A DNA stretch of 64,000 bases from positions 1 through 64,000 of the forward strand of contig CAKUBN010000008.1 of the NCBI GenBank assembly GCA_934643185.1. Direction: 5' to 3'. The notes beneath the pieces were generated by a model that saw nothing but the letters and a program-made list of their open reading frames with translations, made no database searches and was not told the DNA's origin. This stretch comes from an uncultured Eubacteriales bacterium. GTDB taxonomy: Bacteria > Bacillota > Clostridia > Oscillospirales > Acutalibacteraceae. Of the stretch, positions 30,387 through 39,613 are shown piece by piece. The translations under genes and the position numbers were made by a program. How positions within the stretch are numbered: position 1 is the stretch's first letter; each line of letters starts with the position of its first letter.

Positions 30387-30421
30387 GTGTTTTTGGGTTT
30401 GAAAAGAGGGTGAGAGGGAAT

Positions 30422-31414
30422 TCAGTGCTCGTCTGTGACTTTTTCTTCCGGTTCGGCTTTGAGATGGGTTTCGATGAGGAAACGGGGGCGCTGCTTGACT
30501 TCGCTGTAAATTTTGCCGATGTAGCCGCCGACGACGCCGAGGCAGAGCATTTGCAGACCGCCGAGCAGCCAGATGGACGCGACGATGGCTGTCCAGCCCG
30601 CGACGGTGACGCCGCACAGGTGCGAGATGAGCGCGTACAGGAGGCCGAAGATGCTGAGGACGGAGATGAGGATGCCGAGGTTGGAGATGAGCTTTAAGGG
30701 CTTTACGCTGAACGATGTGATGCCGTCGAGCGCGAAGGAGATCATCTTTTTTAAGGGGTATTTGGATTCGCCCGCGAAACGCTCGGCGCGGTCGTAATAG
30801 ACATAGTCGCTTTTAAAGCCGATGAGCGGCACGATGCCGCGCAGGAACAGGTTGACTTCCTTATACTCGGAAAGGCCCTCGAGCGCGCGGCGGCTCATCA
30901 GGCGGTAATCGGCGTGATTGAAGACGACGTCTACGCCGAGAATCTTCATGAATTTATAAAAGCCCTCTGCGGTGGTGCGCTTGAAGAACGTATCGGTCTC
31001 GCGCTTGTTGCGCACGCCGTAGACGACGTCGCAGCCCTCCATATATTTTTCGACGAAGCGGTCGATGACGTTAATGTCATCCTGCAGGTCGGCATCCATG
31101 CTGATGGCGCAGTCGCACAGCGGCATGGCGGTCATGAGGCCGGCGAGCAGGGCGTTTTGGTGGCCGCGGTTGTGCGCGAGCTTTACGCCGTCCACATAGG
31201 GAATAGCTTCAGCATATTCGGAGATAATCGCCCAGGTTTTATCCTTGCTGCCGTCATCGACATAGAGAATGCGGCTTTCGGGATCGACCTGCTCGGCGCG
31301 GATCATGGTGTGCATTTTTTCGGTCAGACGCTTGGTGGTCTCCGGCAGCACGGCTTCCTCGTTGTAGCAAGGAATGACGAGGTACAAGACCGGAATATTA
31401 CGTTCAGTCGTCAT
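30422..31414 (-). CDS. Polyprenyl-phosphate glycosyltransferase, family 2 (CsbB/GtrB-like)
   Basis: 330 aa. GT-A domain (about 1-230) with VIPCYNEEAVLPET, ILYVDDGSKDKTW and the DXD-like SMDADLQDD, then two membrane helices (about 238-262 and 273-295) and a basic tail. This is the layout of CsbB, GtrB and DPM1-like enzymes that load a sugar onto undecaprenyl phosphate on the cytoplasmic face. ATG at 31414 chosen eight nt after GAAGG; a TTG two codons earlier is possible. It overlaps the end of the yfhO gene by 11 bp. CsbB and YfhO act together in Bacillus, which supports this pairing. Confidence 0.88.
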   Translation of the reverse strand: MTTERNIPVLYLVIPCYNEEAVLPETTKRLTEKMHTMIRAEQVDPESRILYVDDGSKDKTWAIISEYAEAIPYVDGVKLAHNRGHQNALLAGLMTAMPLCDCAISMDADLQDDINVIDRFVEKYMEGCDVVYGVRNKRETDTFFKRTTAEGFYKFMKILGVDVVFNHADYRLMSRRALEGLSEYKEVNLFLRGIVPLIGFKSDYVYYDRAERFAGESKYPLKKMISFALDGITSFSVKPLKLISNLGILISVLSIFGLLYALISHLCGVTVAGWTAIVASIWLLGGLQMLCLGVVGGYIGKIYSEVKQRPRFLIETHLKAEPEEKVTDEH

Positions 31415-33953
31415 TATCAAAACCTTCTTTCTTTTCCAAAGCGCGGTCGGTTTGACTGCGCGGTTTTACGTGAATAATCCCGCTGTTTTCAAAATGCGCG
31501 CCGTGCTTTTTTGCATAGTGGGAGAGCGGGCGCAGCACCATATTGTGGCGGGCGAGCGGCACGGGGACTTCTTTGAAGATCGTGCGCATGAGTACCATAT
31601 AAAGTGCGAACAGAAGCACGCACACGACGGTGATTGCCATGCCGAGGAACAGGCCGGGCGTGCGGTATTTGAACTCGATCTTGACATTGGTGCCGGCGTT
31701 GACGCGGATGGCCATGAAGCCGACGTTCACCTTTTCGATATCGACCTTTTCGCCGTTGACGTAGGCCGACCAGCCGTTTTCATACGGGATGCTGAAGAAC
31801 ACGGGCACGTCGCGGCTTGCTGTGATGGTGGCGTTAAAGCCGGTATTTGTATATTCAAAGGTATCGCAGGTGAGCTTTGCGCGGTTTTCGCAATCTGTTT
31901 TGTAGGTTTCCTTGGTGTAGGAGAGTTCGCTTGTATCGAGCGGAGAAAGCATATCGCCCCATTTTGAAACCTGTTTATCGGTGAGGACGATGCCCTTGAG
32001 CATCAAAAGCTCGCGGTAGCTTTCGCTTGTGTTTTCGTAGTCCTTTTCGGTGACGTAGCTGTCGTAGGTGAAGCCCATGGGAATGTAATGGTCGTTTTCC
32101 CAAACGTCAAAGCCGTTTGTGTTGCCGTAGTACATCCAGCCCGGCATGGCGGGGTCGGCGTAGTCTTCGCCGGCGAAATACTCGGTATCGTGATCGTCGT
32201 CAAAAAGATACTTGACGCTTGTCAGTCCGCGCAGGCCGTAGTGAGTGGTATCCGGGCGGGAAGCGACATCGCGCTGCACGCCGATGGAATCGTAGAACTC
32301 CATGAGCGAGCCGGGGACGATGCTGTGGAACGCCTGAATGGACTGTACCTCCCAGAACATGGCGGAGTTATCGAGGCTTTCGTAGAAATCCGTACGGACG
32401 TTGTCGTCGCGCAGGTCGTCTATGGCGACATCCGCGCCGCCGTTTAAGGCGTAGGGGATGATGTGGTCATAGGTGTAATCCGACTGTGTTTTGCCGAGCG
32501 CGATGAAGAAAACAGAATACAGCACGATAGTGATGCTGAGGCAGACGGACGCGGCGCGGTAGAACGGGCGGGAGCCGCGGTTATAAAATGCAAGGACAAA
32601 GCCGGCGAGTGCAAGTGAGAGGAGCGCAATGGCGGCGTATGTCCAGAAGCGCGTGGGGTATTTTTCGAGACCGAATGTGACATCGGTAATCTCGCCGTCC
32701 GTTTTGGTGAGCGTGGGCATGAGGCCGATGACGAGCGTCATCGCGAGCGTGATGAGCGTTGTCCACTTTAAGGAGCGGCGCCAATCGATGCACGGGTTTT
32801 CGAGCGCCATCATGGTGGCGGCGGCCATCATGAGCGTGAGCATGTAGAACCAGCGGGCGTAGTAGGACGCATTCATGAGCTGGAACGACGCGTTGAGACC
32901 CGGGATGAACGCCATGAAAAGCAGGATGTAGAGCATTTTTTTCAGCCAGTGGCGGCGCTTTAACTGCATCCATCCGATGACGCCGGTCATGCTGAACATG
33001 GGCAGCCACGCGCCGAGGGACGCCCACTTGGATTCGGAATCCGGGGTGAAGTTCGGGCGCGCGGGAAGGTCCGGCGGGAAGAAGAGGCACTGCAGAATGT
33101 GAATGTAGCGCTGATTGCGGTCGTAGAGCAGGGCGCTCCAGCCGCTGATGGGGTTGGAAACGCGGTAGTTTTGAATGATGCACAGAACGCTCGGCACGAG
33201 CAGAATGCACGCGATGCCGAGACCAAGCACGGCTTCGAGCGCGAGCAGGAGGAAATCCTTGACTGTGATGTGCCAGCTGCCGGAGAGCAGGCGCACAAAG
33301 AAATAGATGACGGTGAATGTCACCATGCCGACGAAGAAATAATAGTTTACGATGCACGCCGCGGCGACCATGAGCGCGAAGATGCCGCGGCGTTTTTTGT
33401 ACATGTATTCATCGAGTGCGGCTAAAAGCAAGGGGAACACGATGATGGCTTCGTGAAAATGGTTGAAGAAAATATTGTAGATAGAGTAGCCCGAGAATGC
33501 GTAGAGTAAAGATGCCAAAAGCGCGGTGCTGGGGTTCTTTGCGTAGCGGTGCAGATAAATGTAGCCTGCGAGGGACGCGCAGCCGAACTTTAAAATGAAC
33601 AGCAGGCCCATGATGTATTGCAGCCATTCGCCGGGGAACGGGATGGTGAGCCAGAAGAATGGGCTGCCGAGCAGGTAGAACGAATAGGAGCCGATGAAGT
33701 TGACGCCAAGATCGGTTAAATGGTTCCAGCCGATGTTGCCGGAACGGATGGCATCGTGCGCAATGCGGTAGAACGGCACCTGCTGCACGTTGAAATCGCC
33801 GTAGAACAGGAAGCGGCCGCCGTCTGCGACCATGAAGGGTACAAAGATGACGAAGGCCAGAGCAAGACCGAAGAGGAAAGAGAAAAGGAAATAATTGCCG
33901 CGCGGCTTTTGCTGGATGCGCCCATCGCGTACGTAAGATTTTGAGGTATCCAA
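31404..33953 (-). CDS. yfhO: YfhO-family GT-C membrane protein
   Basis: 849 aa, close to the 861 of Bacillus YfhO. About a dozen N-terminal helices, a GT-C-like first extracellular loop (GDFNVQQVPFYRIAHDAIRSG), further helices, a large extracellular domain (about 500-780), one last helix (about 790-815) and a basic C-tail. YfhO uses the lipid-linked sugar made by CsbB to decorate lipoteichoic acid or another envelope polymer (known for the Bacillus/Listeria pair; inferred here). TTG start with a strong AGGAGG nine nt upstream. First gene of a two-gene operon. Confidence 0.85.
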   Translation of the reverse strand: MDTSKSYVRDGRIQQKPRGNYFLFSFLFGLALAFVIFVPFMVADGGRFLFYGDFNVQQVPFYRIAHDAIRSGNIGWNHLTDLGVNFIGSYSFYLLGSPFFWLTIPFPGEWLQYIMGLLFILKFGCASLAGYIYLHRYAKNPSTALLASLLYAFSGYSIYNIFFNHFHEAIIVFPLLLAALDEYMYKKRRGIFALMVAAACIVNYYFFVGMVTFTVIYFFVRLLSGSWHITVKDFLLLALEAVLGLGIACILLVPSVLCIIQNYRVSNPISGWSALLYDRNQRYIHILQCLFFPPDLPARPNFTPDSESKWASLGAWLPMFSMTGVIGWMQLKRRHWLKKMLYILLFMAFIPGLNASFQLMNASYYARWFYMLTLMMAAATMMALENPCIDWRRSLKWTTLITLAMTLVIGLMPTLTKTDGEITDVTFGLEKYPTRFWTYAAIALLSLALAGFVLAFYNRGSRPFYRAASVCLSITIVLYSVFFIALGKTQSDYTYDHIIPYALNGGADVAIDDLRDDNVRTDFYESLDNSAMFWEVQSIQAFHSIVPGSLMEFYDSIGVQRDVASRPDTTHYGLRGLTSVKYLFDDDHDTEYFAGEDYADPAMPGWMYYGNTNGFDVWENDHYIPMGFTYDSYVTEKDYENTSESYRELLMLKGIVLTDKQVSKWGDMLSPLDTSELSYTKETYKTDCENRAKLTCDTFEYTNTGFNATITASRDVPVFFSIPYENGWSAYVNGEKVDIEKVNVGFMAIRVNAGTNVKIEFKYRTPGLFLGMAITVVCVLLFALYMVLMRTIFKEVPVPLARHNMVLRPLSHYAKKHGAHFENSGIIHVKPRSQTDRALEKKEGFDNDD

Positions 33954-34009
33954 GTGAATGTCCTCCTGTGTATGTTAAAATTAGTAGTGTCCGTAAAGGG
34001 GTGGATAAA

Positions 34010-34197
34010 AGTCTTTAGTCAAGTTTTCTTCGAGAAAACTTGCGGGTTCTTAGGGCAGCGCCCTAAGTCGTCGTTCGCAAACGACGAAACCCTTTTGCCT
34101 CCTTAAAAATCAGGAGGGGAGGTTTGAGCGTCCGGTGGACGGTCAAACCCGGGGAACCCTATTCAGGGGTTCCCCGAAAGGCGTGAAGCGCCTTTTT
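34010..34197 (+). repeat. Multi-hairpin repeat, copy 3 (complete, forward)
   Basis: h1 identical to copy 1 (AAGTTTTCT/AGAAAACTT), h2 CTTAGGGC-AGC-GCCCTAAG, h3 TCGTCGTT-CGCA-AACGACGA, linker with AAAAATCAGGAGGGGAG, h4 tip CGTCC-GGT-GGACG, h5 GGGGAACCC/GGGTTCCCC, h6 AAGGCG-TGAA-GCGCCTT plus T run. Unlike the others it lies between divergent genes (yfhO and dusB), in the 399-bp gap 33954-34352, which also holds the dusB promoter. Confidence 0.85.
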
Positions 34198-34277
34198 AAA
34201 AGCGCTGTTATTTAAGCCCAGTATAACACAAATAAAGGGTAGATTAAAGGCAAATTCTAATTTTTAAGGAATTTTTA

Positions 34278-34306
34278 TTGAAATGTGCGGGGCAGTTCGG
34301 TATTAT
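34278..34306 (+). promoter_or_regulatory. Promoter of dusB
   Basis: -35 TTGAAA (34278-34283), 17-bp spacer, -10 TATTAT (34301-34306). It would drive dusB and probably polA, the methyltransferase gene, and so on. Confidence 0.65.
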
Positions 34307-34352
34307 AATATAAGTAAAATTAAAAATATAGAAAACGCAGAAGGATATAAAA

Positions 34353-35339
34353 ATGAAAATCGGAAATCTGACTTTGAACGGTGTGGCGGCGCTGGCTCCG
34401 ATGGCGGGCGCGACCGATCGGCCGTTCCGCGAGCTTTGCTGCTCGTTTGGCGCAGCGTACTGCGTGACGGAAATGGTCTCGACGAGAGCGCTGCAGTATA
34501 ACTATAAAAAAACGCAGGAGCTTATCACGCTCGGCGAAAAGGAACACCCCGTCGCGATCCAGATGTTCGGCGACGACCCGCTCATCTTTGCATCTGCCGC
34601 AAAGCGCGCCGCAGCGGCCGGGCCGGATGTTATTGATATCAATATGGGTTGCCCTGTGCCGAAAATTGCGGGCAATAACTGCGGCAGCGCCCTCATGAAA
34701 AAGCCGCCGCTGTGTGGGGACATTGTCCGTGCCGTGAAAAATGCGGTCGACCTGCCCGTGACGGTGAAAATTCGTAAGGGCTGGGACGAAAACAGCGTGA
34801 ACGCGGTGGAGGTCGCAAAATATTGCGAAGATGCGGGCGTGGACGCCATTTGCGTGCACGGCAGAACGCGCACACAGATGTATGAGCCGCCGGCGGACTG
34901 GGATATTATCCGTCAGGTGAAGGAAGCTGTGAAGGTGCCCGTCATCGGCAACGGCGACGTAAAATGCGTGCAGGACGCCGTGCGCATGATGAACGAGACC
35001 GGGTGCGACATGGTGATGATCGGGCGCGGGGCGCTCGGCAATCCATGGATCTTCAGGGAGATCAACGGCTATTTCAGCAGCGGTCTGCGCATTATGCCGC
35101 CGCCGACGCTTGCGGAGCGCATTGTGGTCATTAAAAAGCATATGGATGCGCTGTGCGCCGCAAAGGGAGAGGAGCGCGGCATGCGCGAAGCGAGAAAGCA
35201 TGTGGCGTGGTACATGCACGGTCTGCGCGGTGCGGCGGAATTCCGGCGCATGGCGGGCGAGCTGGAAACGCTCAGCGACCTCGATAAATTGCTCGAGAAA
35301 GTGTATATAGAAAACAAAGACGTGTCTTTTGACCCGTAA
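34353..35339 (+). CDS. dusB: tRNA-dihydrouridine synthase, DusB type
   Basis: 328 aa FMN enzyme that reduces uridines in the tRNA D-loop. TIM barrel with LAPMAGATDRPFRELC, the catalytic Cys in INMGCPVPKI, KIRKGWDE, ICVHGRTR, and the FMN phosphate site GNGDV and MIGRGALGNPWIF; a C-terminal helical domain follows. 17 bp before polA. Normal length. Confidence 0.94.
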   Translation: MKIGNLTLNGVAALAPMAGATDRPFRELCCSFGAAYCVTEMVSTRALQYNYKKTQELITLGEKEHPVAIQMFGDDPLIFASAAKRAAAAGPDVIDINMGCPVPKIAGNNCGSALMKKPPLCGDIVRAVKNAVDLPVTVKIRKGWDENSVNAVEVAKYCEDAGVDAICVHGRTRTQMYEPPADWDIIRQVKEAVKVPVIGNGDVKCVQDAVRMMNETGCDMVMIGRGALGNPWIFREINGYFSSGLRIMPPPTLAERIVVIKKHMDALCAAKGEERGMREARKHVAWYMHGLRGAAEFRRMAGELETLSDLDKLLEKVYIENKDVSFDP

Positions 35340-35356
35340 CGGAAAGGAAGATCAGC

Positions 35357-37951
35357 GTGAAGCTTTTGGTACTGGACGGCAACAGCATTTTAAACCGCGC
35401 GTTTTACGGCATTAAGCTGCTTACAACGAAAAGCGGCGAGTTTACAAACGGTATTGTCGGATTTTTGAATATTTTGGAGAAATTAAAGGACGAAACGGAG
35501 CCGGACGCGGTGGCCATCGCATTCGATATGAAAGCGCCGACGTTCCGCCATAAGGCGTATGCGGGCTACAAGGCGCAGCGCAAGGGCATGCCGCCGGAGC
35601 TTGCCGCGCAGATGCCGGTTTTAAAGGAGCTTTTGGGCGACCTCGGCTATAAGATCGTGACGTGCGAGGGATGGGAAGCGGACGACATTCTCGGCACATT
35701 TGCGGAGACATGCGAAAACACGGACAACACATGCATGATTGCGACCGGCGACCGCGACAGCCTGCAGCTTGTCTCGCCGAAGACGACGGTGCGGCTTGCG
35801 ACGACAAAATTCGGGCAGTCTGCCGTGACGCTGTGCGACGAGGCGTATATCAAGGAGACGTACGGCGTGGAGCCAAAGCAGCTCATTGACATCAAGGCGA
35901 TTCAGGGCGACACCTCGGACAATATTCCGGGCGTTGCGGGCATCGGCGAAAAGGGCGCGGGCGAGCTGATCCGCAAATTCGGCTCTTTGCAGTATATTTA
36001 TGATAATCTCGAGACGCTGGACATCAAGCCCGGCATGCGCACAAAGCTCATAAACTCCAAGGATAACGCGTTTTTGAGCTATGACCTCGGCACGATTCGC
36101 CGCAATGCGCCGATCGATACGGAGATCACGCATTATGTTCCCGGTGCGGGCGACCCCGCGGCCGCGGCGCAGATCATGACGCGCTTGGAGCTGTTTAAGC
36201 TGATGGAGCGCCTGCACCTGACCCCCGGCGCAGCGCCGGCGGCGAGCAATGCGCAGACCGAAGAAACGGTTTTGCTGCCCGTGAAGAACTACACGGACGG
36301 CGCGGCGGTGCTCGGCCAGTGCGAGGACGAGGGCGCGGCGTACTTTGTACCGGTGTTTGAAAACGACGAATTAAAGCGGCTCGTGTTCAACGGCAAGTTT
36401 GACGCGGGCAAGCCGGCGATCGCGGTTGTGGACGCAGACGACGCGTTTTTGAGGGCGTTCCTCGGCAGCAAGGTGACGAAAAAGTACACGTTTGCGCTGA
36501 AAAAGCTGCACCGCACGGCGCTGCATCTCGGCACCTCGCTTGAAAATGCCGTGATGGACACGGAGCTTGCGGCGTATCTGTTGAATCCCTCGGGCTCGGA
36601 TTACGGCGTGCTGCGCCTTGCGGCGGAATATGGCGTTGCCGTGCCCGCGTATGAAGACGCGAACGTGCAGGCGGCGGCTGTGCTGCCCGCTGTGTGCGCG
36701 GCGCTGCAAAAGGGCATTGACGAAAACGGCCAGCACGAGCTGCTGGAAAACATTGAGATCCCGCTTGCGCTTGTGTTGGGCGAGATGGAGGAAAGCGGCT
36801 TCCTTGTGGACCGTGAGGCCATAAAGACCTACGGCGAGGCGCTCTCCGAGCAGGTGGACGCACTGCAGAAGGAAATTTACGAGGACGTGGGGTATGAGTT
36901 CAACATCAACTCCCCGGTGCAGCTGGGCGAAGCGCTGTTTGTAAAGCTCGGCCTGCCGCACGGCAAGAAGACGAAAAAGGGCTACTCTACAAACGCGGAC
37001 GTGCTGGAGGGTCTGCGCGGCGTGCATCCGGCGGTCGATAAGGTGCTGCGCTACCGCACGCTGACGAAGCTGCGCTCCACGTACTGCGAGGGGCTGCTCA
37101 AAGCCATTACGGCGGACGGGCGCATTCACTCGAGCTTCAACCAGACCGAAACGCGCACGGGACGTATCTCCTCGACAGAGCCGAACCTGCAGAATATCCC
37201 GGTGCGCACGCCGCTTGGGCGCGAATTCCGCCGATTCTTCATCGCAAAAGAGGGCAATGTGCTCGTCGATGCCGACTACTCGCAGATCGAACTGCGTGTG
37301 TTGGCGCATGTAGCGAACGACACGCGGATGCAGGAGGATTTCCGCCTTGGGCGCGACATCCACACCATGACGGCGGCGCGTGTGTTTGACATGCCGGAGG
37401 ACCTTGTGACGCCGCAGATGCGCAGCCGCGCGAAGGCGGTCAACTTCGGCATTGTGTACGGCATCGGCGCGTTCTCGCTTTCGAAGGACATCGGCGTTTC
37501 CCGCCGCGAGGCCGAGGACTACATCCACGACTACCTGCGCAACTATAAGGGCGTTGCGGATTACATGGAGCGCGTGGTGGAGGAAGCGAAGAAAAACGGC
37601 TATGTGGAGACGCTGTTCGGCCGCAGACGCTATTTGCCGGAGCTTGCGAGTTCCAACTTCAATATGCGCGCGTTCGGCGAGCGCGTGGCGCGCAACATGC
37701 CGATTCAAGGCACGGCGGCAGACATCATCAAGATCGCGATGGTGCACGTACGCAACCGCTTGAAAGCCGAAAAGCTCGACGCAAAGCTGATTTTGCAGGT
37801 GCACGACGAACTCATCGTGGAGTGCCCGGAGGCGGAAAGCGACACGGTGAAGAAAATTCTGGAAGAAGAAATGGCGAACGCGGTGCAGCTGAGCGTGCCG
37901 ATGCTGGCGGAGGCCGGAAGCGGCAAGAGCTGGTACCAGGCCAAAGGTTAA
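35357..37951 (+). CDS. polA: DNA polymerase I
   Basis: 864 aa. N-terminal 5'-3' exonuclease/flap nuclease (about 1-290; VLDGNSILNRAFYG, TGDRDSLQL, GDTSDNIPGVAGIGEKG), a central 3'-5' exonuclease-like domain (about 310-460) where I cannot find the usual DEDD acidic residues, as in Taq and Bacillus enzymes, and the family A polymerase (about 480-864) with motif A DADYSQIELR, motif B RSRAKAVNFGIVYG and motif C QVHDELIVE. GTG start after GGAAAGGAAG. It fills gaps in repair and removes RNA primers. Co-directional with dusB and the next gene (6 bp). Confidence 0.95.
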   Translation: MKLLVLDGNSILNRAFYGIKLLTTKSGEFTNGIVGFLNILEKLKDETEPDAVAIAFDMKAPTFRHKAYAGYKAQRKGMPPELAAQMPVLKELLGDLGYKIVTCEGWEADDILGTFAETCENTDNTCMIATGDRDSLQLVSPKTTVRLATTKFGQSAVTLCDEAYIKETYGVEPKQLIDIKAIQGDTSDNIPGVAGIGEKGAGELIRKFGSLQYIYDNLETLDIKPGMRTKLINSKDNAFLSYDLGTIRRNAPIDTEITHYVPGAGDPAAAAQIMTRLELFKLMERLHLTPGAAPAASNAQTEETVLLPVKNYTDGAAVLGQCEDEGAAYFVPVFENDELKRLVFNGKFDAGKPAIAVVDADDAFLRAFLGSKVTKKYTFALKKLHRTALHLGTSLENAVMDTELAAYLLNPSGSDYGVLRLAAEYGVAVPAYEDANVQAAAVLPAVCAALQKGIDENGQHELLENIEIPLALVLGEMEESGFLVDREAIKTYGEALSEQVDALQKEIYEDVGYEFNINSPVQLGEALFVKLGLPHGKKTKKGYSTNADVLEGLRGVHPAVDKVLRYRTLTKLRSTYCEGLLKAITADGRIHSSFNQTETRTGRISSTEPNLQNIPVRTPLGREFRRFFIAKEGNVLVDADYSQIELRVLAHVANDTRMQEDFRLGRDIHTMTAARVFDMPEDLVTPQMRSRAKAVNFGIVYGIGAFSLSKDIGVSRREAEDYIHDYLRNYKGVADYMERVVEEAKKNGYVETLFGRRRYLPELASSNFNMRAFGERVARNMPIQGTAADIIKIAMVHVRNRLKAEKLDAKLILQVHDELIVECPEAESDTVKKILEEEMANAVQLSVPMLAEAGSGKSWYQAKG

Positions 37952-37957
37952 GAAATT

Positions 37958-38773
37958 ATGATGATATTTTGTTGTCCCGCATGCGGCGGCGCACTGGAAA
38001 AAGCAGACCACGCGCTGCGCTGCGCAAACGGACATTCTTATGATATTGCGCGCCAGGGGTATGTGCACCTTCTGCCCGTAAAGCAGATGCACGCGAAAAT
38101 TCCCGGCGACACAAAGCAGATGGTAGATGCGCGCCGTGCGTTTTTGGGCGGCGGCTACTACGATGCGTTCCGCGAAAAATTAGCGGCGCTGACGGACCAA
38201 TACCTGCCCGAAAACGGTGTGGTTTTGGACGCGGGCTGCGGCGAGGGCTTTTACACCGCGGCTTTATATGAAAAAGCGAAGGCGAAAAACGGTTCGGTCT
38301 CCGGCGTGGACATCTCGAAATTTGCGGTGAAAGCGGCTGCGGGCAAATACAAGGGCATCGATTTTGCGGTGGCGAGCTTATTCCACCTGCCGTGCGCGGA
38401 AAACAGTGTAGATGTGCTGACGGATGTTTTCGCGCCCATTGTGCCGGAGGAGTTTTTTAGGGTGCTGAAGCCGGGCGGCGTGATGATTCTTGCGGTGCCG
38501 GGTGCGCGGCATCTTTACGGCATGAAAGAGATTTTATACAAAGAGCCATATGAGAATGAGGAGCACGACACCGTTTACGACGGGTTTGAATACCTCGGGC
38601 GTGAGTGTGTGCAAAAGTTTATCACGGTGAATGGACAAGAGAACATTGAAGCGCTGTTCTCCATGACGCCGTACTACTGGAAGACGGATGTAGAGGGCGG
38701 CGAGCGTTTACGCGCGCTCGATGTACTGAAAACCGAGATCAAGTTTGACTTTTTGGTTTACAGGAAGAAGTAG
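37958..38773 (+). CDS. RlmA-type 23S rRNA (guanine-N1) methyltransferase
   Basis: 271 aa. N-terminal zinc finger (FCCPACGG, then RCANGHSYDIARQGYVHLL) followed by an S-adenosylmethionine fold (VVLDAGCGEGFYTAALYE; DVFAPIVPEEFFRVLKPGG). This pairing is that of RlmA(I)/RlmA(II) (TlrB), which methylate G745 or G748 of 23S rRNA. The gene follows polA by six bp. ATG at 37958, with a second ATG one codon later. Which guanine is modified cannot be decided. Confidence 0.85.
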   Translation: MMIFCCPACGGALEKADHALRCANGHSYDIARQGYVHLLPVKQMHAKIPGDTKQMVDARRAFLGGGYYDAFREKLAALTDQYLPENGVVLDAGCGEGFYTAALYEKAKAKNGSVSGVDISKFAVKAAAGKYKGIDFAVASLFHLPCAENSVDVLTDVFAPIVPEEFFRVLKPGGVMILAVPGARHLYGMKEILYKEPYENEEHDTVYDGFEYLGRECVQKFITVNGQENIEALFSMTPYYWKTDVEGGERLRALDVLKTEIKFDFLVYRKK

Positions 38774-38795
38774 GCAGCTTAGTGGGAGTATTTAA

Positions 38796-38988
38796 AAGAA
38801 CTCGCTGTGGCGAGTTCTTCAAGGGACCCCCTAATTGGGTCCCTTACGGTTCAACTGTCCCCCGGACAGTTGAACCTATCCTCCTGATTTTTGGTAGGCA
38901 AAGGGATTTCGAGCTCTGCGGAGCTCGACTTAGGGCGCTGCCCTAAGAACCCGCAAGTTTTCTCGAAGAAAACTTGACTAAAGACTTT
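38796..38988 (-). repeat. Multi-hairpin repeat, copy 4 (complete, reverse)
   Basis: In its own sense: h1 CAAGTTTTCT/AGAAAACTTG, h2 CTTAGGGC-AGC-GCCCTAAG, h3 TCGAGCTC-CGCA-GAGCTCGA, linker TTGCCTACC and AAAAATCAGGAGGATAGG, h4 tip TGTCC-GGG-GGACA, h5 AGGGACCC/GGGTCCCT, h6 as copy 2. The 408-bp gap 38774-39181 holds this copy and, near 39094, a TATGAT box for the next gene. Confidence 0.85.
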
Positions 38989-39181
38989 ATTCGTTCGGTT
39001 ACCGTTTGCTTTATTTGTTGTTTATTATTGTCGTTTTGTTGCCGTTCACTGAAAATTCAAGAATACTTAGTAGAATTCTCTCCCGAACTGTGCTATGATA
39101 GGTAGCGGTCGTTCGGGAGCGTTTTCATTTTGGAAGACGAAATACGACCGATTATAGAAATATCCGAGGTTTATAATAAAG

Positions 39182-39604
39182 ATGAAAATTTTGTTTATCT
39201 GCACCGGCAACACGTGCAGAAGCCCGATGGCGGAGGGCATTTTCCGCCACGAAATGGAACAGCGCGGCTTTGAGAACATCATGTGCCAAAGCGCGGGTCT
39301 TTCCGCTCTTGACGGGCAGCACCCCAGTGAAAACGCGGTGCTCGCCTGCAAGGAGATCGGCGTGGACATCAGCGGCCACATTGCGCGCCGCTTTACGCCG
39401 GAAGAGATCGATGTGTGGGACGTATATTTCACAATGTCGAAGACGCACGCATACATTTTGATGCAGGCGGGTGTGCCGGCGGAGAAAATTTACGTGCCGC
39501 ACTACATTGACGACCCCTACGGCGGAGACCTGGACACCTACCGCAAGTGCCGCGACAAGCTCTGCGAGGAATTGCAGACGTTTGAGCAGCACCTCGGTTT
39601 TTAA
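39182..39604 (+). CDS. Low-molecular-weight phosphatase, YwlE-like (protein-arginine phosphatase)
   Basis: 140 aa. CX5R phosphatase loop C7-TGNTC-R13 followed by SPMAEG, and the general-acid DP motif at Asp111 (YIDDPYGGD). Classical tyrosine phosphatases have Ile in the loop where this protein has Thr11; that Thr is the residue that gives Bacillus YwlE its arginine-phosphate specificity (established for YwlE). So removal of arginine phosphates made by McsB is likely, but mcsB/ctsR/clpC are not in the window. 9 bp before rimI, apparently co-transcribed. Confidence 0.85.
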   Translation: MKILFICTGNTCRSPMAEGIFRHEMEQRGFENIMCQSAGLSALDGQHPSENAVLACKEIGVDISGHIARRFTPEEIDVWDVYFTMSKTHAYILMQAGVPAEKIYVPHYIDDPYGGDLDTYRKCRDKLCEELQTFEQHLGF

Positions 39605-39613
39605 GGAGTGTTT

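Noticed and set aside
36371..38092. Long open frame on the strand opposite polA (also opposite abfA, typA, the manA/sugar kinase genes and others)
   Set aside because: Composition is Arg/His/Val-rich shadow protein with no motifs; the sense strand carries complete conserved enzymes. Codon bias in this GC-rich sequence keeps antisense frames open.
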